A stretch of DNA of 64,000 bases from Desulfuromonas sp. CSMB_57 (GCF_020194955.2 NZ_JAFCIY020000030.1:1-64000); one strand, 5' to 3'; counted from the stretch's first letter, positions 36,801 through 45,333 are shown. Numbers and translations are program-made. The notes: generated by a model from the letters alone, not told the origin.

Positions 36801-37311
36801 AGAAGCCCAAACCTGCCTGGCGCGCATGCGCCGTCTGGCCGAGCGTTTTGTACGCCTGCGCATTGCGGCCCGGGTCCTGGAGGAGGAGATCGAACGGTAC
36901 CGGACCGAGCATCAGGATCCGGTGCTGGCCCTGGCCGGAGCCTACTTCGCCGAATTGACCCTGCATTCCTTTGCCGGACTGCGCACCGATGTGGGTGACA
37001 AGGGGGAGCCGGTCATCGTCGGCATGCGTGGCAACGGCCATCGGGTGGCCGTGGAAGGCATGAGTTCCGGCACCCGGGATCAGCTGTTCCTTGCCCTGCG
37101 CCTGGCCTCCCTCGAACATCGCCTGGATCGGCACCCGGCCATCCCCTTCATCGTCGATGATATCCTGGTCAATTTCGACGATGACCGCACCCTGGCAACC
37201 TTGAAGGCGCTGAACCGCCTGGCGCAAAAAAACCAGGTCATCCTGTTCACCCACCACCGCCAGGCGGTCCGGGCCGGTACGGCCTTGGATTGCCAGATTC
37301 TGGAACTGTAA
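33829..37311 (+). CDS. SMC-like ATPase of the SbcC/Rad50 type (YhaN-like)
   Basis: The 1160-residue protein has the split ATPase layout. Walker A GPNEAGKS is at 33-40. Long coiled-coil regions rich in Glu, Arg, Leu and Gln run from about 190 to 1050. The signature motif EGMSSGTRDQLFLALRLA and Walker B PFIVDDILVNFDD are near the C-terminus, ending with a His switch region (LFTHHRQ). The N-terminus MRIRRLELRAFGPFTGKVL matches YhaN rather than classic SbcC. The start at 33829 overlaps the stop of the nuclease gene. Together they probably form a Mre11-Rad50-like complex for DNA end processing. Confidence 0.9.
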   Translation: MRIRRLELRAFGPFTGKVLDFSGDGPGLHLVYGPNEAGKSSTLRALKAWLYGFEERTRDNFLHPNDQLLVAGLVEEAGRQLYFARRKRRKADLLDAAGHPLDPALPAALLHGIDLATFEKLFGLNHESLVQGATDILLEKGGAGTTLFAAGTGFAALREVLAGLQTDSDEIYKARAAKPLLNSELRQFAALKEDIKGLSLSGRQWQEHDQALRQALQELERARLRRGELDGERRRLERLLQALPVFGARRELRRRLADLQRVRPLPADFADRRRDVEERFTVARQKLAAAEERCQELRQQAAGIQLDAPLLDQAETIGRLHQRLGEYRKGLRDLPLLEGKRVQEKTAAGQLLRKLRPDLDLAGAEALRPLLRRRRGIQELGSRLPLLQQRADEADRELRRLEREREALQNSLQSLAEPVDVQPLKAALAAAQQLGEVDRELAERGRETQAEREGLRVAVRRLGLWQGTAEELAALPLPLEESVARFLADRRTGREAQLELDRRRQELEQEQARLGLEIAAIENAGEVPTERELERLRRLRDQGWQLLRRQWLDGEEIGAEASAYHPELPLPEAFEQNLVQADATADRLRREAARVHKYAHLLAQQEATRAALEDLATARPVLAEQAAAQERQWQELWRPCGVRPLSPEEMAPWLARMDKLRGQAEQLLCQEQKLAGLAARREAARGNLAGALAQRGVAAPAGPDLAPILHLAQQERDRSEAQAREQQTLQRQWTALTAALPAAAEAVREAHDGLDRARRNWTEALQELGLPPQAAPGDVDDFFESLSACLEHLDKAAEFAKRAAGIQRDNDRLQEEVRLLLGHVAPDLATLPIEPAMEQLNGLLERARAQQVMLEGCRESLRRVETELSRQRGVLAAVRTELADLCTLAGCESADGLETALRDWQERQALEARLAEEDRRLLQLAGGMPLAEFEGLAGQVDADALPGQVQALGEELEEVNRRISELDQQVGEERTELQRMDGNAAAALKAEEAQTCLARMRRLAERFVRLRIAARVLEEEIERYRTEHQDPVLALAGAYFAELTLHSFAGLRTDVGDKGEPVIVGMRGNGHRVAVEGMSSGTRDQLFLALRLASLEHRLDRHPAIPFIVDDILVNFDDDRTLATLKALNRLAQKNQVILFTHHRQAVRAGTALDCQILEL

Positions 37312-37656
37312 CAGCAGGGCGGCGGTCGGCCGCGGTTCGTAACTATTATTTGTTTATGCCCCCGGCTCCAGCCGAGGCAGTACTTTCTCCTTCTCGTACT
37401 CGTAATCGTACTCGTACTCGTAATCGATTCATGGACCGGCTACGATTACCATGACGACAACGACAACCGTTCGCTACCTCTTCACTGACCATAAGGCGAG
37501 CTTCTGCGCCCAAGGTCGGTCTCCGACAACACATAACATGAGAAAAGTGTCTAACCAGGTCATATTTTTAGAATTGACAAATCTTCCCCTCTGTGAAACC
37601 ATGAGCGCTGCTTCATTCGTTTTTTCTTGTACCGAACATCCTCCGGTTGTCTGCCC
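37312..37656. repeat. Gene-free gap with a TCGTAC/TCGTAA hexamer array
   Basis: No gene is seen in this 345-base gap. Five tandem hexamers (TCGTAC, TCGTAA, TCGTAC, TCGTAC, TCGTAA) occupy 37394-37423, with related bases (TACGATTA) in inverted orientation at about 37440. A TTGACA at 37574-37579 could be a -35 element for the next gene, but the -10 is unclear. Confidence 0.6.
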
Positions 37657-39060
37657 ATGTCTTTCCAAATTTTGCATCATGGCGCCGTGGACGGCGTCAC
37701 CGGGTCCTGTCACGAGCTGCGACTGGCCTCCGGCGCCGGCCTGCTGGTGGATTGCGGGCTTTTTCAGGGCGAAGAGGAGTCGGGGCAGGGGGCCGGCGCC
37801 CAGCGCCTGGCCATCGAATTTCCCGTCCAACACCTGCGCGCCCTGGTGGTGACCCATGTGCATATCGACCATGTGGGGCGTATTCCCTACCTGCTGGCGG
37901 CCGGTTTCGAAGGGCCGATCTATTGCAGTCAACCCTCCGCCGAGTTGCTGCCCCTGGTGCTGGAAGACTCCCTGCGGGTCGGGGTCACCCGGGATCGGCA
38001 GCTGCTTGACAAGTTTTTGACTCGGTTGCAACGGCAGATCAAGCCTTTAGCCTACGGTGCCTGGCAGAATATTGACACCGGGACTGCCGAGACTCTGGCG
38101 ATTCGGCTGCAGCCGGCGGGTCATATCCTCGGTTCCGCCTACGTCATGGTCCGGTTGGGCGGCCAGCGACCGGGGCCGGATACTCTGGTGATGTTTTCCG
38201 GCGATCTGGGGCCGCCGCACACGCCGTTGTTGGCGGCTCCCCGACCTCCCTGGCGGGCCGATGTGGTAGTGCTCGAAAGCACCTATGGCGACCGGTTGCA
38301 TGCAGGACGGCGGCTGCGGCGCCGACAATTGCAACAGGTCCTGGAAACCGCACTGGCCGACAACGGCGTGGTGTTGGTGCCGGCCTTCAGCATCGGTCGC
38401 ACCCAGGAACTGCTGTATGAACTCGAAGGGATCCTTCACGCCCACCGCAAGCCGTCGGATAATTCCGGCCTCACTTGGCAAAATTTGGAAATCATTGTGG
38501 ATTCGCCCCTGGCCAACCGGTTCTCGGCGGTCTACCGGAACATGAGCCGGTTCTGGGACGCCGAGGCCCACCGGCGTCTGCAGGGCGGTCGCAAGCCCCT
38601 GTCTTTTCCACAGCTGACCACCATCGACGACCACGCCGAGCACCAGCGCAAGGTCGCACATCTGACCGCCCATGGCGGCCCCTGCGTGGTCATCGCCGCC
38701 GGCGGCATGTGCCAGGGCGGCAGAATCGTCAATTATCTCAAGGCGCTGCTCGGTGACCCGCGCACCGATGTGCTGCTGGTCGGCTATCAGGCGCGGGGTA
38801 CCCCGGGCCGGGATATCCAGGTGTACGGGCCGCGCGGCGGCTATGTTCTGCTCGACGGCGAGCGCTATCCCATTCGCGCCAAGGTGCATACGCTGGCGGG
38901 CTATTCGGCCCACGGGGACCAGTTCAATCTGGTCAATTTCGTGGGGCGCATGCGCCATTGGCCGCAACGGGTACGCCTCGTGCATGGAGAGTTCGCGGCC
39001 CGGCAGGCCCTGAAGGCGGCCCTCGAAGAAATTCTGGGTGAGGGCAGGGTGGAATGTTGA
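37657..39060 (+). CDS. Metallo-beta-lactamase/beta-CASP RNA-processing exonuclease family protein
   Basis: The 467-residue protein has the metal-binding H67-x-H69-x-D71-H72 (THVHIDHVGR), then GHILGSAYV, FSGDLG and ESTYGDR, then the beta-CASP region with VVIAAGGMCQGGRI and the final AGYSAHGDQ and LVHGE. The set matches the CPSF73-like bacterial group (YsiA/Ysh1-type) that cuts RNA. ATG 37657 fits the family start MSFQILHHGAVDGVTGSCHE. It stands alone between the SbcCD-like pair and the WecA-like gene. Confidence 0.88.
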   Translation: MSFQILHHGAVDGVTGSCHELRLASGAGLLVDCGLFQGEEESGQGAGAQRLAIEFPVQHLRALVVTHVHIDHVGRIPYLLAAGFEGPIYCSQPSAELLPLVLEDSLRVGVTRDRQLLDKFLTRLQRQIKPLAYGAWQNIDTGTAETLAIRLQPAGHILGSAYVMVRLGGQRPGPDTLVMFSGDLGPPHTPLLAAPRPPWRADVVVLESTYGDRLHAGRRLRRRQLQQVLETALADNGVVLVPAFSIGRTQELLYELEGILHAHRKPSDNSGLTWQNLEIIVDSPLANRFSAVYRNMSRFWDAEAHRRLQGGRKPLSFPQLTTIDDHAEHQRKVAHLTAHGGPCVVIAAGGMCQGGRIVNYLKALLGDPRTDVLLVGYQARGTPGRDIQVYGPRGGYVLLDGERYPIRAKVHTLAGYSAHGDQFNLVNFVGRMRHWPQRVRLVHGEFAARQALKAALEEILGEGRVEC

Positions 39061-39198
39061 AAAAAACCGGTTCCAGGCCGGAGTGCGGCGCCGCCATCTG
39101 TTTGGATAGAAAATTATATTAAAATTATTGCAATTTGTTTTTTGCAGGAATATTGTTGCGGGCAAGAGCAATGAACCCTGCGCGCAGGAGGTTCTTCC

Positions 39199-40860
39199 AT
39201 GGAGATGCTCAAGCTGTTCTACGTGTTCATGACCGCCCTGTTCGTCAGCCTGGTCATGGTGCCGGGGTTGCGGCGGTGGGCCATCGAAAAGCGTCAGTTC
39301 GATGTTCCGGACCGGCGCAAGGTGCATGTCCGGCCCAAGCCGCGTCTGGGCGGGGTGGCCATCTTCCTGGCGTTCCTGTTCTCCGTCCTGCTGTTCGACG
39401 GCATCGGCCGCGAGGTGCGGGGGATCCTGGCCGGTGCCCTGATCCTGTTCATGACCGGGCTCATCGACGATCTTTACGGCCTCTCCGCCAAGCGTAAATT
39501 TATTGGGGAGATCCTGGGTTGCCTGGTCACCATGGCCGTGGGCGGCCTCTATATCGCCCATCTCGGCAACCTGTTCGGCACCGGATACATCGTGTTGCCG
39601 GTCTGGATCGGCGTGCCCTTCACCCTGTTCGCCATGGTCGGCGTGGTCAACGCCATCAACCTGCTGGATGGCCTGGATGGACTGGCCGGCGGTTTTTCGA
39701 CCTTTGCCCTGGGTGCCTTTCTGGTGCTGGCCATGGAAGGCGGCAACGACCCGGTGATGCTCATGTGCGCCGGACTCATGGGCGGCCTGTTCGGGTTTCT
39801 GCGCTACAATGCCTATCCGGCCCGCATCTTCATGGGCGACGCGGGCAGTCTGACGGTGGGTTTTCTGCTCGGTTTTCTGGCCATCTACCTCACCCAGGGG
39901 CCCGCTGCCGAAGTCAAACCCGTCATCCCCTTCATCATCCTGGGCCTGCCGATTGTCGATACGGTGCGGGTCATGTCCGAGCGGGTCCTCAAAGGGGGCA
40001 ACCCCTTTCAACCGGATCGCATTCATGTCCACCACCGGTTTCTGGATCTCGGTTTCAACCACCGTTTCACGGTGATCATCATTCACGGCATGACCCTGTT
40101 CTGGGTCATGGTGGCCCTGCTGCTGCACCATCTGCCGTCCCACGTCCTGTTGTTTCTGTACCTGTCCCTGTCTCTGCTGTTTTACCTGGGATTGCGGGTT
40201 TCCCTGCATTATCGCGACCGATTGAGCCTGTTCCGGCGCGACTCGGAGCGCAGCCTGCGCGAAACGGCCGTTTATCAGGCCTTGAGTCATTGGATTGCCC
40301 AGACCGATCTGTTGCTGGCGGCGGCCCTGGCCCTGTTTTTGATGTACACCATCGCCAATCCGGGCCATGTGGACGGGCAGATCACCCTGTTGTCCTCCCT
40401 GTTGCTGGCCGTCAGCGGTCTGACCTATTTGATGACCCGCAATTACCGCCACCCCTTCCTGTTGGCTCTGATTTTCAGCGCCGGCATGCTCATCGCCTTC
40501 CAGACCGAACAGTTTAACTCCTCGCGGATGGCATCCGCCATGCTGCCCGAGTCCTTCGTCAATCTGCTGTTCGTGTTCAGCGCCGCGCTCATCGGCCTGC
40601 GCATCCTGTTTCGGCAGGCGGAGCCCTTCAGTTTTCGGGCTTCCTTCGACATTCTGTTGCTGGCCATGTGCCTGTCCCTGGCGGTGCTCGCTCCGGACCT
40701 GCAGCTGGCCATCCGCCTGCCCGAGGTGCTGTTCAAGGGACTGGTGCTGTTTGCCGCCTGCAAGCTCTTGGCCTTTAAGGCCCAACCCGTGTTTCGCTGG
40801 GTCTTCCTCGGTTTGCACGGGGTGCTGCTGACCTTCGTGTTGCGCGGCATGTTGGGGTGA
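39199..40860 (+). CDS. Undecaprenyl-phosphate sugar-1-phosphate transferase (WecA/MraY family) with extended C-terminus
   Basis: This integral membrane enzyme starts surface-glycan assembly by linking a sugar phosphate to the lipid carrier. The 553-residue protein has the family motifs VHVRPKPRLGGVAIF, the DD motif in FMTGLIDDLYGLS, NAINLLDGLDGLAGG, FMGDAGSL and the cytoplasmic histidines in RIHVHHRFLDLG. WecA/TagO proteins are usually about 320-370 residues; here about 190 more residues with five or six hydrophobic segments follow. AGGAGG lies eight bases before the ATG. The sugar is probably an N-acetylhexosamine, not proven by sequence. Confidence 0.88.
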   Translation: MEMLKLFYVFMTALFVSLVMVPGLRRWAIEKRQFDVPDRRKVHVRPKPRLGGVAIFLAFLFSVLLFDGIGREVRGILAGALILFMTGLIDDLYGLSAKRKFIGEILGCLVTMAVGGLYIAHLGNLFGTGYIVLPVWIGVPFTLFAMVGVVNAINLLDGLDGLAGGFSTFALGAFLVLAMEGGNDPVMLMCAGLMGGLFGFLRYNAYPARIFMGDAGSLTVGFLLGFLAIYLTQGPAAEVKPVIPFIILGLPIVDTVRVMSERVLKGGNPFQPDRIHVHHRFLDLGFNHRFTVIIIHGMTLFWVMVALLLHHLPSHVLLFLYLSLSLLFYLGLRVSLHYRDRLSLFRRDSERSLRETAVYQALSHWIAQTDLLLAAALALFLMYTIANPGHVDGQITLLSSLLLAVSGLTYLMTRNYRHPFLLALIFSAGMLIAFQTEQFNSSRMASAMLPESFVNLLFVFSAALIGLRILFRQAEPFSFRASFDILLLAMCLSLAVLAPDLQLAIRLPEVLFKGLVLFAACKLLAFKAQPVFRWVFLGLHGVLLTFVLRGMLG

Positions 40861-40924
40861 CCCCGGATCTTGCCGGCACCGCCGGCAACCTCTGACAATC
40901 TTTCGCGATGCCCGAATTTTTTTG

Positions 40925-40953
40925 TTGCATCGGAATCGGCCATTTGTTATAAG
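40925..40953 (+). promoter_or_regulatory. Promoter of the tRNA-Leu gene
   Basis: TTGCAT (40925-40930) and TATAAG (40948-40953) are separated by exactly 17 bases. The predicted start is about eight bases before the mature tRNA end. Confidence 0.65.
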
Positions 40954-40967
40954 TTGTCTCGCTTCAA

Positions 40968-41054
40968 GCCGAAGTGGTGGAATTGGTAGACACGCTAGGT
41001 TCAGGGTCTAGTGACCGTAGGGTCGTGGGAGTTCGAGTCTCCCCTTCGGCACCA
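40968..41054 (+). tRNA. tRNA-Leu (anticodon CAG)
   Basis: It is an 87-base class II tRNA. The acceptor stem GCCGAAG pairs with CTTCGGC, followed by an encoded ACCA end. The D-arm GGTGGAATTGGTAGACAC is typical of tRNA-Leu. The anticodon loop TTCAGGG gives CAG at 41002-41004, closed by CTAGG/TCTAG. A long variable arm (GTGACCGTAGGGTCGTG) and the T-arm GGGAGTTCGAGTCTCCC follow. It decodes CTG, the common leucine codon here. Confidence 0.96.
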
Positions 41055-41062
41055 CAAAACAA

Positions 41063-41103
41063 AAAGCCCGTAATCGTGATGATTACGGGCTTTATTGTTT
41101 TGG
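41063..41103 (+). terminator. Terminator of the tRNA-Leu gene
   Basis: AAAGCCCGTAATC (41063-41075) pairs with GATTACGGGCTTT (41081-41093) around GTGAT and is followed by ATTGTTTTG. Confidence 0.88.
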
Positions 41104-41169
41104 GGCCGGCCTGATAAACTGTGCAGAGCAGGGTACACCGGAAGCAACTGGTCACCGTGGAGAGCCATT

Positions 41170-42273
41170 GTGCGCATCCTGATCGTCATTCCCCGTCAAC
41201 CCCGCACAACAGGCAACTGGGTGGCTGCATGCCGCCAGCAAACAGGCCTGCAAGCCCTTGGCCATACCGTTCGCATTGTCGAAGTGGCGGAACCGGGGGA
41301 GGGCCTGGAAAAGACCGTGGCAGGCTTTGCGCCGGACGTGGTCAACCTGCTGCACGCCTACCGCAGCGGCAAACCTTGGCTGGCCTGCCACTCTGCGTAC
41401 CATATCCCTTTGGCGGTCACCCTGACCGGCACCGATGTCAACCACGACCTGAACAGTCCCCAAGAGCGGACCATCATTCTGCAGGTTTTGGCAGCTGCCG
41501 GGGCCATCATCACCATCCATCCCGTAACCTGTCAGGCTTTGGCCCTGGAGTTTCCGGACTGGTCGGCCAAACTGCATCATGTGCCGCCGGCGGTGACCTT
41601 CGAGGGCGAGTATTTCGACCTTCGAGGGCGGTTGAAAATCCCTCGGGAAGCGGTGCTGTTTCTGCATCCGGCCGGCGTGCGACCGGTCAAAGGCAATCTG
41701 GAGTTGCTGTTGATGTTCGACCGGGTCGTCCGCGCCAAGCGCTGCCGCCTGGTTTTCTGCGGTCCGATACTGGATGCGGATTACAGCATGAGTTTTTTTC
41801 GCGCTCTGCGCGGCCGTCCGTGGGCCTTGTATGCGGGAGAGGTTCCGGTAGCGGCCATGCCGAGCGTCATGCAGGCGGCGGACGTGGTCCTCAACAATTC
41901 CTGCAGCGAAGGGTTCTCCAGCGTTTTGCAGGAAGCCGCCGGTCTTGGCGTGCCGGTGCTGGCTCGGGACATCCCCGGCAATCGGGGGGCCTTCGAGCCG
42001 GGATGCCAGGGATGGCTTTACGGTTCCGCCCAGGATTTCGTTCGGCAGGCCGTAGGCTTGGCAAAACATCCCGGTTGGCGCCGCCGATTGTCCCGGCCCA
42101 CGCCGACTGTCCGTTCCCGGCTGGAAGAAGCTCTTCAATTGGAGCACATCTACCGTCGTCTTCTGGCCGCTCCAGCCAGGCCCTGTCTCCCTTCGACCTT
42201 CAGTGACCGGGACGACAACCGGTTTTCGCCCTGTGGGGTCGGACACGGCCGGGAATGGGGGGCCACCTCCTGA
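41170..42273 (+). CDS. Glycosyltransferase of the GT4/GT-B type
   Basis: The 367-residue protein starts with GTG at 41170 (GGAGAG six bases upstream). The first strand is ILIVIPRQP, the N-terminal domain contains VNLLHAYRSGK and VTLTGTDVNHDL, and the C-terminal nucleotide-sugar domain has LHPAGVRPVKGNLELL and the EX7E-like CSEGFSSVLQEAAGLGVPVLA. The LTGTD block recalls the SenB/TIGR04348 group of glycosyltransferases, but the similarity is partial and no senA gene is adjacent. The donor and acceptor sugars are unknown. The last 30 residues look poorly conserved. Confidence 0.75.
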   Translation: MRILIVIPRQPRTTGNWVAACRQQTGLQALGHTVRIVEVAEPGEGLEKTVAGFAPDVVNLLHAYRSGKPWLACHSAYHIPLAVTLTGTDVNHDLNSPQERTIILQVLAAAGAIITIHPVTCQALALEFPDWSAKLHHVPPAVTFEGEYFDLRGRLKIPREAVLFLHPAGVRPVKGNLELLLMFDRVVRAKRCRLVFCGPILDADYSMSFFRALRGRPWALYAGEVPVAAMPSVMQAADVVLNNSCSEGFSSVLQEAAGLGVPVLARDIPGNRGAFEPGCQGWLYGSAQDFVRQAVGLAKHPGWRRRLSRPTPTVRSRLEEALQLEHIYRRLLAAPARPCLPSTFSDRDDNRFSPCGVGHGREWGATS

Positions 42274-42359
42274 TCCGTACCCGAGACCTTGGGAGTGGCG
42301 GCGCAGAAGATGGCAGGGAAACTTACGCGTGGATTTTTGGCGTGGGAAGGTAAGGACTC

Positions 42360-42800
42360 ATGGTGAAAATATTCTTTTCCGGATCCATTCGCGGTGGCGG
42401 AAAGTATCGGGCAAGTTATCTGCGGGTGCTCGACTTTCTGCAGAGCTACGGCGAGGTCATTTCAGAGCATTTCGAGCCAGGCAACGCACCCGCAAGCGGA
42501 GAAGGCGTCGATGACGCGGCCATTTATGCCAGGGATGTGCGATGGATCGGGGAGGCGGATCTGCTGATTGCCGACGTTTCGCAACCGTCCATCGGCGTGG
42601 GGTATGAAATCGCCTTGGCGGAAAGTCTCGGCATCCCGGTGCTGGCGCTGTATGACTCGCGGGCGGAAAATCCCTTATCCGCCATGATTGCCGGCAATCC
42701 CCGGATCCCTGTCCTGCGGTATGCTTCCCATGCCGAGCTGTGGCCGATGCTGGACGCCGCCCTAGTGTCTCATGCGGTCAGTCGTGTCAAGAAATTCTGA
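42360..42800 (+). CDS. 2'-deoxynucleoside 5'-phosphate N-hydrolase (DNPH1/Rcl-like)
   Basis: The 146-residue protein resembles human DNPH1 and the nucleoside deoxyribosyltransferase fold. It has FFSGSIRGG at the N-terminus (residues 5-13), ISEHFEPG, and the block ADLLIADVSQPSIGVGYEIALAESLG, where D72 and the catalytic glutamate E83 are found, then LSAMIAGN. Enzymes of this group split deoxynucleoside monophosphates into base and deoxyribose 5-phosphate and so remove modified nucleotides. GGTAAGGA lies upstream of the ATG at 42360. A separate role in making a modified base or sugar with the adjacent glycosyltransferase is possible but unproven. Confidence 0.82.
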   Translation: MVKIFFSGSIRGGGKYRASYLRVLDFLQSYGEVISEHFEPGNAPASGEGVDDAAIYARDVRWIGEADLLIADVSQPSIGVGYEIALAESLGIPVLALYDSRAENPLSAMIAGNPRIPVLRYASHAELWPMLDAALVSHAVSRVKKF

Positions 42801-42834
42801 GAGATTTTGGTTGTCGGCAAGGCGCGCCGCCGCG

Positions 42835-42862
42835 GGCCTGGCCAGAGTTAAGCCGCCAGGCC
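42835..42862. terminator. Hairpin between convergent genes
   Basis: GGCCTGGC (42835-42842) pairs with GCCAGGCC (42855-42862) around 12 bases. There is no T-tract, so a terminator role is only tentative. Confidence 0.35.
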
Positions 42863-42897
42863 ATACCCCATAGCCCTGGGCCTTGCAATGACTCGTC

Positions 42898-44574
42898 TCA
42901 CCGGGCTTCAAATGCCAGCGCCTCGTAGAGATTGACGGTATGGTTCTTGATGCGGCGCAGGGCGATGGCCATGTCGCTGAAGATGAGCGCCGACAAGGCA
43001 CCGCAGGAGCCGGTCTTCATGCGGTCCAGGTGGGCATCGCGCATGGTGTCGGCCATCTCGTTGAGCCGGTTGGCGGCCTCCCGCACGGCGCTCTTGCTGC
43101 CGCTGTCCTCGCCGTGGAGAGTTTTTGCCACCAGAATAAAGAATGCAAAAACCCTGGCGTGGAAATTCTCCAAATCCTTCCAGGCCTCTTTGCTGAAATC
43201 GAGGTCGTTCTTTTCCAGTCGCTTCAAGTAGGCGACCAGAGAGGCCGCGTAGTCGGTAATCGATTCCAGTTCGTCGGCGGCGCGAATGTAGGCATAGGCC
43301 CGATCCGCCTGCTCCAGGCCGGCCTGGCCGGCTTGCATCAGGGAGACGGTGAAGGTGGTGATTTCCTTCTGCATGATATCCGTCTCTTCCTCGATGGCTT
43401 TTACTTTCTGGCAAAACCGCTCCCGGCCCTTCAAATCCGGCTGCAGCAGGCTGCCGACATGGCGCAGGGCCTTGTGGACGCGCTTCTGCATCCCTTTGAG
43501 TTCCTCATGAACCATTGAAACGCCCATGGCCACCGGCATGCTGCCGGGGGGACCGAAGTATTTGAACGGTCCTTTTCCCTTCTCGCCGGTCTCCGGTACG
43601 ATTTTAACGACCACCTTTTCCAAGTATTGAAGAAAGGGCAACATGATGAGGGTTGCCGTAATATTGAACAGCGAGTGGCCGAAGGCGATATGGGCGGCGA
43701 TGTAAGGCCGGCTTCCTTCCTGATTCACGTAATCGGCCGCTCCGGGGACAACCGTCTCGATCAGGCCGATGAAGGGGGCAAAAACCGCGAGGACGATAAG
43801 GACTCCCAAAAGATTGAACATGGTGTGGGCCATGGCGGCCCGCCGGGCGGTGAAGGTGCTGCCGAGGGCGGCAAGTTGGGCGGTAATGGTCGTACCGATA
43901 TTCTCACCCAGAACCAGGGCCACGGCGGTCTGCATGGGGATGGCGCCGGTGGCGGCGAGGGCGATGGTGATGCCGAGCATGGCCGAACTGCTCTGAATGA
44001 CCATGGTCATCAGGCAACCGATGGCGACGCAGCCAAGCAGGCTCGGCAGCGAGCGGGCATCGAGGAGGAGCATCAGGTTTTTGAACCCCTCCGCATCGCG
44101 CAGTGGCTTGAACGCCCCGCTCATGATTTCCAGACCGAAAAAGATCATGCCCAGGGCGACCACAACCTTGGCGATGCCCGAGATGCGTTCATTTTTTACA
44201 AAGAGCATGGGGAAGATGGCCAGGCCGACCAGCAGCAGGCCGTATTTGCCGATATTGACCGCTAGAATCCAGCCGGTGATGGTGGTGCCGATGTTGGCAC
44301 CCAGAATCACACCGATGGCCTGGCTGAGTTGCATCAGGCCGGCGTTGGTGAGGCCGACGACCATGACCGTGGTGATGGAGGAGGATTGGACGAAGGCGGT
44401 GACGCTCAAGCCGACCAGCACCGCTAAAATGCGATTGGTGGTAACGGAAGCGATGGCTTTGCGGATCAGCCCTCCGGACAGCATCTGCAGGCTTTCCGAC
44501 AGGAATTTCATCCCGAGGATGAAAATGCCGAGGCCGCCCAGGACCGTATAGCCCATCTTGAATGGTTCAATCAT
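42898..44574 (-). CDS. Na+/phosphate cotransporter family protein with PhoU-like tail
   Basis: This 558-residue membrane protein has two inverted-repeat transport halves, each with the QSSS motif: FVQSSSITTVMVVGL near residue 62 and VIQSSSAMLGITIA near 205, and matching GANIGTTITG and GENIGTTITAQ blocks. From about residue 340 the protein is soluble and helical, with a PhoU-like domain. It is of the YjbB/NptA-type family. No phosphate operon is nearby. A GGGAG site lies upstream of the ATG at 44574. Confidence 0.9.
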   Translation of the reverse strand: MIEPFKMGYTVLGGLGIFILGMKFLSESLQMLSGGLIRKAIASVTTNRILAVLVGLSVTAFVQSSSITTVMVVGLTNAGLMQLSQAIGVILGANIGTTITGWILAVNIGKYGLLLVGLAIFPMLFVKNERISGIAKVVVALGMIFFGLEIMSGAFKPLRDAEGFKNLMLLLDARSLPSLLGCVAIGCLMTMVIQSSSAMLGITIALAATGAIPMQTAVALVLGENIGTTITAQLAALGSTFTARRAAMAHTMFNLLGVLIVLAVFAPFIGLIETVVPGAADYVNQEGSRPYIAAHIAFGHSLFNITATLIMLPFLQYLEKVVVKIVPETGEKGKGPFKYFGPPGSMPVAMGVSMVHEELKGMQKRVHKALRHVGSLLQPDLKGRERFCQKVKAIEEETDIMQKEITTFTVSLMQAGQAGLEQADRAYAYIRAADELESITDYAASLVAYLKRLEKNDLDFSKEAWKDLENFHARVFAFFILVAKTLHGEDSGSKSAVREAANRLNEMADTMRDAHLDRMKTGSCGALSALIFSDMAIALRRIKNHTVNLYEALAFEAR

Positions 44575-44700
44575 GGTGTCGATCTCCCACGGAGGAGGGT
44601 ATCAAGGTGCCATCGCCACGGCGAATTTGCGCGCATAGTAATACGCTTGATGACTTTTGAGCGCAAGTATTTTTAGACGGAGTTTGCAGCGCCGGCAAGG

Positions 44701-45333
44701 TTAGTGTCCCGTTTCCGGCCCGTGAAAGTTGCCATGGCCCTTGTCGGTGGTCAAACCGCCGGTAACGACGAAGCCCATGGCCCGGTGGGTGGACATGTCG
44801 ATGGGGGTGATGCGGGAGCGCGGCACGATGACCGTGTAGCCGCCGATCTGGTAGCTGAGGGGCAGGTAGACGGCTACCTCGCCGTCGCTGCCGATGCCTT
44901 GCGGCAAGCCATGAAAATCACTGCGGGTCACGAACCCGATCATGCGCATGGGCAGGCCGCCGAATTCCAGATCGAGTGCCACCACCTGGTTGAATTGGGT
45001 TTCCCGCTTGGTGGCGAAAAAGCCGACAAAATCCTTCAGGGAACCGTACAGGGTTTTCACCAGGGGGATGCGGTTCATGAGGGATTCGCTCAAATCGAAC
45101 ATTCTGCGGACCAAAAAAGCGTTGAGCAGGATGCCGAGCACCAAGGTGCCGGCCAGTCCCACCAGCAATCCCATGCCGGGCAGATACCAGCCTTCCGGCA
45201 GCAGGATTTCCAGAAACGACCCCAGGACCATTTCCGCCGAACGCACCAGCCAGTAAAGAATATAGATGGTCAATAGGGCCGGCAGCATGGCTACCAGGCC
45301 TTGAAACATGATCTTGCCGATACCTTTGAACAT
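44701..45333 (-). CDS. DUF502 family membrane protein
   Basis: The 210-residue protein has two long hydrophobic segments (about 8-30 and 53-75) separated by a short periplasmic loop, followed by a soluble domain with NRIPLVKTLYGSLKDFVGFF and the conserved VTRSDFHGLPQG. This matches the DUF502 family, whose function is not established. It lies 30 bases downstream of the copA-like gene on the same strand and may be co-transcribed. Confidence 0.85.
   Translation of the reverse strand: MFKGIGKIMFQGLVAMLPALLTIYILYWLVRSAEMVLGSFLEILLPEGWYLPGMGLLVGLAGTLVLGILLNAFLVRRMFDLSESLMNRIPLVKTLYGSLKDFVGFFATKRETQFNQVVALDLEFGGLPMRMIGFVTRSDFHGLPQGIGSDGEVAVYLPLSYQIGGYTVIVPRSRITPIDMSTHRAMGFVVTGGLTTDKGHGNFHGPETGH

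Noticed and set aside
38047-40818. Very long open frame (about 920 codons) opposite the beta-CASP and wecA-like genes
   Set aside because: Its sequence is rich in Gln, His, Gly and Asp with no domain. Both opposite-strand genes are clearly real, with ribosome binding sites and catalytic motifs.
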